Assembly (NCBI GenBank): GCA_016286055.1
Contig: JAEERW010000006.1
Span: 1 to 64,000 of the forward strand
Length of the DNA: 64,000 nt
Source: Bacteroidales bacterium
Lineage (GTDB): Bacteria > Bacteroidota > Bacteroidia > Bacteroidales > UBA3824
Direction: 5' to 3'
Part shown: positions 34,204-42,169 of the stretch, piece after piece
Position numbering within the stretch: position 1 is the first letter of the stretch
Layout of the letters: each line of letters starts with the position of its first letter
Program-made: the position numbers and the translations under genes
Notes under the pieces: model-generated
The model's input: the letters and a program-made list of their open reading frames with translations, nothing else
The model's database searches: none
What the model was told of the DNA's origin: nothing

Positions 34204-36216
34204 CTATATCTTCACCTGCAAATACACATTCAACTCCGTCTTGTTTCCGCCGTCGATTTGGTTATCGCCAGAACTTATTACGTTGCGGTCGAAGTAGCGC
34301 CATTGTGAAAGGCGGGTTTGGAGTTTTACGCGTTTGCCTATTTGCGTGCCGAGAACAAGATAGTAGCGGCAGCCTTCGTAATAATATGCAGGAACGGAGA
34401 AAAAGTACATCACGTCGTTTTCGTAGGCATACATTCGGGCGTTGTAGGGCGCAGAAAACAAGGCGTAACGGGCGGCAATGGTGAGCGGTATCTGTCGGGG
34501 TTTGAAGGTAACGTTCTGATAGATAAGGTATCCGCGGTCGTGGGTGTCGCCGTAGCGGTAGTCGCTCCATTGAATTACGTTGGCAATAGAGGTGTTGTCG
34601 GATGGCGAAAACTTGTTTTGCAGGCGGATGTATTGGTTTTTTGCGTAATCTTCCACGGGCGATGATTGCAGTTTGTCTTTGCATTTCCATTTTAGCGATA
34701 CGGTGTAGCGTTTTGAGGCTTTGAAATCGGCCTGCGCTATCACATCTGTGCCCGAGGAAACTTTCGACGTAGGCCACGGCATCCGAAAAATGTCGGCGTA
34801 TCCCGACAGCGCGAGTTTGCGTCCGAGGTAGATTTCTGCGCCAAGGTAAAGGCCTTCCTCGTTGTTAACCTTTGAGTTTTCGCCCAATGCGCTGGCGTTG
34901 AAGGCAAGATAGCGTTTAGAATAGTTGCGGTACATAGCCGTTACCTTGATGTGGGCGTTTGGACGCATCTCTATGGTGTTGATAGTGGCAGCGTTGCACT
35001 CCTTGTCCATAGCCGTTTCGCCGTAGATGCTCAATAGGGTAGTGGCATAGTGGTAAGATAGTGAGTAACAGTAGTTTTCGCGTTCGTTGCGGGTGCAGGC
35101 ATAGCGGAGTTGCTCTTTGGGTTCAAACATCTTGTCGAATTTGTAGCCCACGGCGGCAAATCCAAGTTGAAACCGTTTGATGTGGGTGGTGGCTATGATT
35201 CCGCCGGTGTATTGCGTGTAGTTGTCTTTGGATACCAATTCGCGGTCGGTGCGGTGGTAGCCGGTGGTTTTTACGGTGGAAAACGACGATGAGTCGCCGC
35301 TGAGTGTTGCATCGTTTTTGTTGCGACTTGCAAAGGCTGTTACGCCGAAATTTTTGAACCTTATACTTGCCGCCGCGCCTCGGTAAAACCAATATTCGTT
35401 GGCAGAAGTGTATTCCCTCAGGCTTACTCCCGACGATGCCGAGCCGGTGGATGCTGTGCTTTTGCCTGCCGAAAAGCCGCCTCCGAGTATCAATCCTTGA
35501 CCAAATTTTACGATATAGTCGCCGAGAATTATTTTTTCAATTTTGCCTATGTTTTGAATGCGGATAAATGCCGAATTGAAGTCAAATCCGTAACGCTTGT
35601 CGCCTATGCCGAACGGTTCGCCCGGGTCTTTTTCGGCTGTGAATCCGTAGGCGATGTAGTTTTTGTAACTGTATTTGTATTTGACACATACGGCAGAACG
35701 GTCGCCGTCGAACTTCTTGTTGCCGAGCGAGTCTTCGCGGTAGGCTTTCTGTTGCTCCAAAACTGTTTTGAGGGTGGAGGTGATGGTGTGGCGTCCGTCG
35801 GAGAGCATACGGTGGAGGCTCGGTTGCTTGGTTTCAGCGGGTTCGCCTGCCATTACAAAGCACGAGAGAAATCTTACGTCTTTTTGTGTAAGTTCTTGTA
35901 TGCCACGTAGTTCGCCCAAAGAATAAAAACATCCGTATTTTTGACGGTAGTTGAGAATTGCCTCTATTTTAATGTCGGTGAGAAATGGCAGAGACTGCAA
36001 CTCGCTCCAAGTGGCTGTGTTGAGGTCGAGTTTTGAGGCTGCAAGGTTTTCGAGATACTCGCTGCTTATTTGCGCAAGGGTGTAATGCTCCTCGTCGTCT
36101 TGCTGGGCGGCATCTTCCAGAATCTCGCTGATAACGTCAGAGAGGTTGATGTCGTCGTTCTGCGCCTGAGCCGAGAGCGTTATAAATGCGGCAATTATCA
36201 ACAGCAATTTTTTCAT
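34204..36216 (-). CDS. Helix-hairpin-helix protein with outer-membrane beta-barrel
   Basis: A 670-residue protein with a signal peptide (cleavage near AQAQN). Two helix-hairpin-helix units follow (LDLNTATWSELQSLPFLTDIKI at about 63-84 and LGELRGIQELTQKDV at about 96-110). The rest consists of alternating strands ending in aromatic residues, closing ELNVYLQVKI, as in an outer-membrane barrel. This HHH-plus-barrel form is common in Bacteroidota; its function is unknown. It is the third gene of a - strand run after glgB and the PorV/PorQ-like gene, 13 bases downstream of the latter. Confidence 0.82.
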   Translation of the reverse strand: MKKLLLIIAAFITLSAQAQNDDINLSDVISEILEDAAQQDDEEHYTLAQISSEYLENLAASKLDLNTATWSELQSLPFLTDIKIEAILNYRQKYGCFYSLGELRGIQELTQKDVRFLSCFVMAGEPAETKQPSLHRMLSDGRHTITSTLKTVLEQQKAYREDSLGNKKFDGDRSAVCVKYKYSYKNYIAYGFTAEKDPGEPFGIGDKRYGFDFNSAFIRIQNIGKIEKIILGDYIVKFGQGLILGGGFSAGKSTASTGSASSGVSLREYTSANEYWFYRGAAASIRFKNFGVTAFASRNKNDATLSGDSSSFSTVKTTGYHRTDRELVSKDNYTQYTGGIIATTHIKRFQLGFAAVGYKFDKMFEPKEQLRYACTRNERENYCYSLSYHYATTLLSIYGETAMDKECNAATINTIEMRPNAHIKVTAMYRNYSKRYLAFNASALGENSKVNNEEGLYLGAEIYLGRKLALSGYADIFRMPWPTSKVSSGTDVIAQADFKASKRYTVSLKWKCKDKLQSSPVEDYAKNQYIRLQNKFSPSDNTSIANVIQWSDYRYGDTHDRGYLIYQNVTFKPRQIPLTIAARYALFSAPYNARMYAYENDVMYFFSVPAYYYEGCRYYLVLGTQIGKRVKLQTRLSQWRYFDRNVISSGDNQIDGGNKTELNVYLQVKI

Positions 36217-36229
36217 AACGGTTTCATTA

Positions 36230-37045
36230 TCACTTGTTATCGTCGATACACCAAAGTGCGGTTACCGATGGCATCCAACCTAAAATTTCTTGATGTCCAA
36301 AAGCCACCGCCACACGGCAGTTGCGCAGCGTATATCCTGCTCCGAATGTTATGGTCAGAGGCTTGTTGCTAACGCCGCACATCAGCGTGGTGTTTTTAAC
36401 TATGGCATATTTAATGCCGATTTTTGTAATAAAACCGCTGCGGAGCGAATTTTTTTCTACTTCGGCGCAAATTTCTGAATCGTCGGAAAATGAGTACGAT
36501 ACGGCGGTGCGCACCGATACGGGGATTATTGAGTCGCAATTGTTGAACTGCGAGTTGGATACGTTTGCCGCCATTGCGCCAATCTTCAAATTGTTTATGG
36601 GACTGTAAATTACGCCCACTTCGCCGCTGAATGCGTTGTTACGTTCTTCGCTTTCGGATATGTGGAGGTTGTGCCAATTGATTTTTACACCTGCCGAAAC
36701 GTTTTTGCCGAGTTTCATCGCGTAGCCCAAATCTGCCTTGGTCTGATTATAAAGATGGTAGCCGAAGTTGTTGACAGCCAACGAGAAAACGCCTTTGAGC
36801 GCAGGCAGTGCTAATCCGAGATTCTTTTGCGAAAGTTCTTTTAGAAAATATCTGTTGTGGTAACTTGCCATCACTCCGGTGGATGAATATGCCGTTCCTG
36901 CCACGTTGTAGTGCACGGCGTCGATACCGCAGAGAGTGGAAGCCGCTCCCGCCATAGCCTCGCCCGTGGCAGTGCCGCTAAACTCCTGCGCACGGGTTGC
37001 TGTGGCAATTATTATAAAAAGTATCGCTATTGTGAGCCTCCTCAT
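36230..37045 (-). CDS. PorV/PorQ-like outer-membrane protein
   Basis: A 271-residue protein with a signal peptide (cleavage near RAQEF) followed by a MAGAASTLCGIDAVHYNVAGTA segment that matches the start of PorV/PorQ (FadL-fold) barrels. PorV and PorQ are T9SS accessory proteins; PorQ-like proteins form small barrels. Its start overlaps the glgB stop by one base (TAATG), so translation is coupled. It resembles PorQ more than PorV in length, but the exact role is uncertain. Confidence 0.78.
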   Translation of the reverse strand: MRRLTIAILFIIIATATRAQEFSGTATGEAMAGAASTLCGIDAVHYNVAGTAYSSTGVMASYHNRYFLKELSQKNLGLALPALKGVFSLAVNNFGYHLYNQTKADLGYAMKLGKNVSAGVKINWHNLHISESEERNNAFSGEVGVIYSPINNLKIGAMAANVSNSQFNNCDSIIPVSVRTAVSYSFSDDSEICAEVEKNSLRSGFITKIGIKYAIVKNTTLMCGVSNKPLTITFGAGYTLRNCRVAVAFGHQEILGWMPSVTALWCIDDNK

Positions 37046-39123
37046 TAGTCCCTTACCTTTTTGAGTACCAATACGGTACGGTTTACATTATAGATAGAGA
37101 GGATATAGTGTCCGTCTTTTTGCAGGGAGAAAAACTCGGTGTCGTCGTCGATACGGTTAAATCCGCCGTATTTTTCGTCGTCGCTGTTGAGGATGATTTT
37201 GTAAACGCCTTTTTCGGGAATGTAAAACTCGTAGTTGGGTATGCAGTTGGTAGGATGGAAGTTAAATACAAAAATCAATCCGCCCTTCTGTTCCACAATG
37301 GTGTGGTTGTAGGTGTCCATATTGAGTTGACGTCCGTAGAGGTCTTGTAATACTCCGTACTCTTTTACAAGTTGTATCATATCAGCGTCGAAATCGCTTA
37401 AATAGTGGTATTTCAAAAACTTACGCTCAATCAAACTCCATTGGCGGCGTGCGTGGTGATAACTCCAACCGTTACCCTCGCGCGGAAAATCTATCCATTC
37501 AGGGTGACCAAACTCATTACCCATAAAGTTCATATAAGCCTGTCCGCCGTTGACGATAGTAAACATACGAATCATCTTGTGGAGGGCAATTCCGCGGTCG
37601 ATGATGAGGTTTTGGCGGTCTTTTGCCATATCAAAATACATATCCTTGTCCATCAGGCGGAAAGCGATTGTCTTATCGCCCACAAGTGCTTGGTCGTGGC
37701 TTTCGGCGTAGGCAATGGTTTTAACAAATGGCAGACGGTCGTTGAGCACGTTCCACATTTGGTAAATGTTCCATTGGTCGTCGCTCTGCTCTTTGAGAAT
37801 TTTGATCCAAAAATCGGGAATACCCATACCGAGACGGTAGTCAAAACCAATTCCGCCATCTTTGATAGGAGCGCAAAGTCCGGGCATACCGCTCACGTCT
37901 TCGGCAATGCTGATCGATTCGGGATTAATCACCTTCATCAGCGTGTTGGCAAGTTGCAGATATGTAATTGCGTCAAACTCAACGCCATCGCGGAAATATT
38001 TCCATTGGTCAAACGAATCGATATTGCCGTGGTGGAAATACATCATTGAAGTAACGCCGTCGAAACGGAAACCGTCGAAATGGAATTCCTCCATCCAATA
38101 GCGTATGTTGCTGAGTAAGAATTGAATAACCTCGTTTTTGCCGTAGTTAAACAGTTTGCTGTCCCACTGCGGATGTTCGCCACGTCCGCCCGGATGAGTG
38201 TATTGATAATCGGTGCCGTCGAAACGGTTGATTCCCTCGGTAGTGTTCTTAACTGTGTGAGAATGAACAATATCCATTATCACTCTAAGACCCTTGTCGT
38301 GGGCGGTTTTAATCAAGTGTTTCAACTCTTCGGGAGTGCCAAAACGCGACGACGGGGCAAAAAAGTTGCTCACGTGGTAGCCAAACGAGCCGTAATATGG
38401 GTGCTCGGCGATAGCCATTATCTGCACAGTGTTGTAGCCCATTCGCTCGATATGCGGTAACACATTGTCTTCAAACTCTTTATACGTGCCCACGCCTTCT
38501 TTTTCCTGAGCCATACCGATGTGACATTCGTAAATCAGCAGCGGTTCGTTTTTAGGCGTAAACTTCTTGCGTCCCCACGAAAATTCCTTTTCAGGACGCC
38601 AAACCTGAGCGCAGAAAACCTTGGTAACGTCGTCTTGCACAGCGCGTGTGGTATATGCGGGCAGACGGTCGGTAACAGAATCGTCGGCGCCAATCACTAT
38701 CACCTTATATAATGAGCCGTGAACAAAAGTCTTAGCGTATTTTTTATCGTCGAGGAAAATTTCCCAGATACCGTTCTCCTTCTTTACCAATGGGTTAGCG
38801 GTACGGTTCCACTTGTTGAAATCGCCAAAAATGTATAGTTGCTTAGCCTCGGGAGCCCATTCGCGATAAAACCAACCCTTTTTGTCGGCATCGTAGTTGA
38901 GACCGAGATATTTGTACTGACCGGCAAAATCCACGAGGGTAGGGTAGTACGATTCAAGTTCGTGGAGTTTATTGACGAAACGTTCGTGACGCTCAATAAC
39001 ATCCTGTTGCACAGGGTTTAGCCACGGGTCGTCGAGAATAGCCAAGTGGGGCAATGGAGTTTCAGTTTTTTTTGCCGCAGTTTGTTTGGCGGCGCATTTT
39101 GAGTTCGTTGTCTTTTTTGCCAT
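37045..39123 (-). CDS. glgB: 1,4-alpha-glucan branching enzyme (GH13_8 type)
   Basis: Introduces alpha-1,6 branches in glycogen. It has 692 residues: a lysine-rich N-terminal tail, a CBM48 domain (WFYREWAPEAKQLYIFGDFN near 85-105), the GH13 barrel with catalytic D in FRFDGVTSMM and E in SIAEDVSGMP, and an HD motif in YAESHDQAL. The domain makeup resembles the eukaryote-like branching enzymes found in Bacteroidota. No glycogen synthase or glycogen phosphorylase is in the window. Confidence 0.96.
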   Translation of the reverse strand: MAKKTTNSKCAAKQTAAKKTETPLPHLAILDDPWLNPVQQDVIERHERFVNKLHELESYYPTLVDFAGQYKYLGLNYDADKKGWFYREWAPEAKQLYIFGDFNKWNRTANPLVKKENGIWEIFLDDKKYAKTFVHGSLYKVIVIGADDSVTDRLPAYTTRAVQDDVTKVFCAQVWRPEKEFSWGRKKFTPKNEPLLIYECHIGMAQEKEGVGTYKEFEDNVLPHIERMGYNTVQIMAIAEHPYYGSFGYHVSNFFAPSSRFGTPEELKHLIKTAHDKGLRVIMDIVHSHTVKNTTEGINRFDGTDYQYTHPGGRGEHPQWDSKLFNYGKNEVIQFLLSNIRYWMEEFHFDGFRFDGVTSMMYFHHGNIDSFDQWKYFRDGVEFDAITYLQLANTLMKVINPESISIAEDVSGMPGLCAPIKDGGIGFDYRLGMGIPDFWIKILKEQSDDQWNIYQMWNVLNDRLPFVKTIAYAESHDQALVGDKTIAFRLMDKDMYFDMAKDRQNLIIDRGIALHKMIRMFTIVNGGQAYMNFMGNEFGHPEWIDFPREGNGWSYHHARRQWSLIERKFLKYHYLSDFDADMIQLVKEYGVLQDLYGRQLNMDTYNHTIVEQKGGLIFVFNFHPTNCIPNYEFYIPEKGVYKIILNSDDEKYGGFNRIDDDTEFFSLQKDGHYILSIYNVNRTVLVLKKVRD

Positions 39124-39194
39124 AATATCGATTTTTAATAATGAGCGAAGTTAAGGAGTTTTGTTGATATCTCGAACAAAAAAGAAGGATTTTT

Positions 39195-39226
39195 TTTGAA
39201 TTTTTCAGAAATAATACATAACTTTG
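39195..39226 (+). promoter_or_regulatory. Promoter retained before the Rpn-type remnant
   Basis: TTTG (39195-39198), 20-base spacer, TAACTTTG (39219-39226). The coding remnant begins directly behind it, with no room for the missing N-terminal part. Confidence 0.65.
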
Positions 39227-39655
39227 CTACAAATAATAAAACTGTTGTACTTTGACACCACGGACGAGAGCGAGTTAAAGACTAAATTAGATTGTTGGAT
39301 TTTTAGCATAAAGAATATGGGAAAGATAACAACAGCACCGAAGATGACGGCGACAAAGCCGTTCGACAAACTATACAGCCGTGCGGAGATTGCAAGTATG
39401 AATCCGCGCCAATATCGCGAGTACGAGGCAAGCCTCAAAGCCTACCGCGACGCATACTCCATTGCCCAAACCGAACGTAACGCCCGCAAACGTGAACGTT
39501 CCGAAGGCAGAGAAGAAGGACGTGCAGAAGGCATAGCCGAGGGTGCGCATCAAGAAAAAATCGCCACGGCACGCAAGATGAAAGCCGAGAATATGCCTCT
39601 CGACCTTATTGCCCGAATCACCAACCTTCCCATCTCCGAAATAGAAAACTTATAA
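39224..39655 (+). pseudogene. C-terminal remnant of an Rpn-family recombination-promoting nuclease (PD-(D/E)XK transposase-like)
   Basis: About 140 residues survive, matching only the end of the roughly 300-residue Rpn/PDDEXK_2 family: DTTDESELKTKLDCWIFSIKNM, then MNPRQYREYEASLKAYRD, the Glu/Gly/Arg-rich run GREEGRAEGIAEG, and PLDLIARITNLPISEIENL. The N-terminal nuclease core with its catalytic D and ExK residues is absent. The frame is open from a TTG at 39224, but that codon lies in the promoter; the first ATG is at 39318. It is therefore either a dead fragment or a domesticated C-terminal piece. Confidence 0.75.
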
Positions 39656-39750
39656 TTGATGATTATATTTTATGAAAATATTATAAATTTTTACAAGTTG
39701 GGGGTAAAATGCCCTTCTCGTAATCCATTTTATACTTGATAATTATTGTT

Positions 39751-39793
39751 CCCCTGTGAAATATCCTTCAGAGGATATTCCACAGGGAATTTT
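39751..39793 (+). terminator. Long hairpin between the Rpn remnant and the short peptide gene
   Basis: CCCTGTG (39752-39758) and AATATCC (39760-39766) pair with GGATATT (39773-39779) and CACAGGG (39781-39787), with one mismatch, then a short T run. It could be a terminator or a 5' leader structure of the next gene. Confidence 0.6.
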
Positions 39794-39822
39794 TATTTAT
39801 AAATTTTAAATCTTTAAACATA

Positions 39823-40005
39823 ATGACACAAAAACTCTTAACTCCGCCGCCGGTACTTGCGGCACAGCAACCAAAGCAAAAGTACAACAAACCCTCGTTC
39901 GAGGTTATCGACATTATTATTGAATCGCCCCTGCTCTCAGGCAGCAGCACACCTACGAGCAAGAAATCACCCATCAACCCACTCACCCCTGGTACAGATT
40001 GGTAA
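39823..40005 (+). CDS. Short peptide of a Bacteroidales YxKPxxEVI type, unknown function
   Basis: A 60-residue peptide without a signal sequence. The central KYNKPSFEVIDIIIESPLL then a GSS, Pro/Thr-rich tail resembles short proteins (K.Y.KP..EVI) scattered through Bacteroidales genomes next to lipoprotein genes. No function is known. It lies 20 bases before a lipoprotein gene with a purine-rich ribosome-binding site (AAGGAGGA at about 40010-40017), which suggests cotranscription. Confidence 0.55.
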   Translation: MTQKLLTPPPVLAAQQPKQKYNKPSFEVIDIIIESPLLSGSSTPTSKKSPINPLTPGTDW

Positions 40006-40024
40006 AAAGAAGGAGGAACACAAA

Positions 40025-41509
40025 ATGAAAAAGAACCTTTTAAAAATACTGCCCCTTATGGCGGCAGTGCTGCTCGCCACATCGTGCAGCAAGGACGACG
40101 ACAGCGTACAGACGCAAAATTTTGCGTCTCAATCACAAACTGGCATCCCTTTCTCAATCCGTGTCAGCACAGGTAACACGCTTTCAAAGATCGGCTATGC
40201 CCCAGATGCCGACCCAGACAAAGCTGGATATTACAACATCTCTTTCTCAAAACAGGATGAGAACAAGTTGGCGATGGTAATTTCATACTCCGGTGGGGAA
40301 TAACTAACCACCCTCTATCTTGCCAACGCTGCCACTGGCGAGTTCACAGGCACCATCGAAACTGTACCTGCTGCTGATGCCAAACTTGTCGCTAGTATTA
40401 CCACAAACGGGAAAGCTTTGCCTACCTCATCTGATGTGTCGCTCGAAGACCTCTTGTCGAAATGCGCCCACATTTTTAAATCCTCCACGTTTCACTATGG
40501 CGACGAAGAAATCACCCTTACCGACAGGGCAGTTTATTTGGCTATATCTATGTCGCCCTGCTGCGAGCACACCATCCATATCAACAACAAGGCTTACACC
40601 ATCAAGGACGGCAGACTATGGGTGGCAATGTCTTCCTCAGGTGCGCTCGTATGCGATGAACTTGGTCTCAACAAGAGCCACATCAACGCGTTTGCCGGAG
40701 AGATACACGCTGTTGCCCGCCAGTATTTTTCGGTATCCCCCACAAAGAAGGTCTACTTCTCTAAAGGTAACTTGCAGTACAATGTCAATGACAAGTGTTG
40801 GCGTTTTGCTACGAACCAGTGGGATTATGTGGGAGGCAACAATTCGTATGCTGGAACAATTTCTGGTAGTACCAATGTAAATGCTGCTGGACCTTGGATT
40901 GACTTTTTTGGTTGGGGAATGTGGCTCGACCCTGCAACTTTGACGGGCAATAATGCAAAATACGCGGGCAGCATAGATCCTGTAATGACATTACAAAAAA
41001 GTAAGGCTTATTTATTTTATAAAGAAGGTGGCGATAGTATCGTTTACACTGGTAATTTGAACGATTTGGGTAGGTCAGCAATGGGTTCGGAATGGACTAC
41101 ACTCACCAGAGGTACGCACCAAGGACAACTCGGCGAGTGGGAATACCTACTCGGAATAGCCAACGATGGCAACACCGTCCGAAAAAATGCAGACAAATTG
41201 TGTCATTGGGCAATAGTGAAAAACGTACCTGGTCTTATTATCCTGCCCGATGGATACGATTATTCTGCAATTGATTGGAATAGCATAAATTGGTCTGAAT
41301 TAGAGGAATCTGGTGCAGTCTTTCTTCCTGCTTCCGGAATGCGCTTCGGTAAGTCTGTGGACTACGTTGGCAAAAACGGCGCCTACTGGACACCTTGGAT
41401 TTGGACGCCCAACACATCAGAATCTCAGGCCTTCTCTTCGAGCAGTTTGGGAGGTGGTGTCAGAAACCGATGCGATGGTCTTTCTGTCCGCCTCGTCCGT
41501 TCTTTGTAG
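40025..41509 (+). pseudogene. Surface lipoprotein interrupted by one in-frame TAA
   Basis: The frame starts MKKNLLKILPLMAAVLLATSC (lipid Cys at 21) with an acidic KDDDS after it. At codon 93 (40301-40303) a TAA stop cuts it, but the same frame continues without any other stop for 401 more codons to 41509. The continuation reads LTTLYLANAATGEFTGTIET, then a C-terminal domain with YFSVSPTKKVYFSKGNLQYN, WRFATNQWDYVGG and LPASGMRFG ... LSVRLVRSL, typical of the FGE-like/major-paralogous surface domain of Bacteroidota and Fibrobacter. The interrupted gene makes a 92-residue lipopeptide unless read through. A sequencing error is possible. Confidence 0.8.
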
Positions 41510-41814
41510 AAATTTCTGACACAGACTAATAAACAATTTCACAAAACAGGCAACCATTTGAAACGATGACAGTTTTGAGTGGTTGCTTTTATTCTTTTAT
41601 CCCTCCACTGCAAGTGCGGATTTTTTATAAATGAAATGATTTTTTTTTCATCCATTTGCAACCATACGCCGCGTTACCTTGTCTATATTTAAAATGGTGA
41701 AACAAAATTTGCACAAATTACAATTTATTGCAATATTTTACAAACCACGCCGTTTTACTAATATAGAACAAAAGGCGGCCTAATGAGCCCCGACAACTAA
41801 AAAATAAATTGCCT
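41510..41814. other. AT-rich gene-free stretch
   Basis: Apart from the terminator at 41548-41590 nothing recognisable is seen: no promoter consensus, tRNA or convincing frame. The sequence is AT-rich. Confidence 0.6.
41548..41590 (+). terminator. Terminator after the split lipoprotein gene
   Basis: GCAACCA (41550-41556) pairs with TGGTTGC (41580-41586) across a 23-base loop, followed by TTTT. Confidence 0.6.
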
Positions 41815-41991
41815 ATGGAAAAAAATTACACACTATTACTTTCCATCGATAACAACAGGGTTTCGCTGATAAACCCGTCGGACTTGCTCCGCGAAGAGAA
41901 AAAAATAAATGATATGCTCGACAGCGTTCTTTATACACCGTCCGACGATTTGATGGATAATATTTTTCGCAAATGCAATATCGCCGTTTAA
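41815..41991 (+). CDS. Small hypothetical protein
   Basis: A 58-residue frame, MEKNYTLLLSIDNNRVSLIN..., acidic in its second half (DDLMDNIF). It is preceded by no clear promoter but followed, 60 bases on, by a strong terminator that must end some transcript. No family was recognised; the ATG at 41815 is more probable than the TTG two codons earlier. Moderate confidence that it is translated. Confidence 0.45.
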   Translation: MEKNYTLLLSIDNNRVSLINPSDLLREEKKINDMLDSVLYTPSDDLMDNIFRKCNIAV

Positions 41992-42047
41992 GGCGTAGAT
42001 AACAGGTTAAGAACCATATTGTAACAATAATTTAAATGTTAATACTT

Positions 42048-42081
42048 GCCGCAGTTTCAAGATCGGAACTGCGGTTTTTTT
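42048..42081 (+). terminator. Strong terminator before the MBOAT gene
   Basis: CCGCAGTT (42049-42056) pairs perfectly with AACTGCGG (42067-42074), followed by T7. Confidence 0.9.
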
Positions 42082-42169
42082 ATGCCCTAAACGAAAAAAA
42101 ATTAAAAAAATAATTGCATTCTTCAAATTTCTATTTACATTAGCCGATTATTTTAAAAACACTTTTTTA

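Noticed and set aside
40320..40880. A 186-codon + strand frame overlapping the split lipoprotein
   Set aside because: Out of frame with the recognisable domain and Ser/Thr/Pro-rich by chance; the lipoprotein frame is the genuine one.
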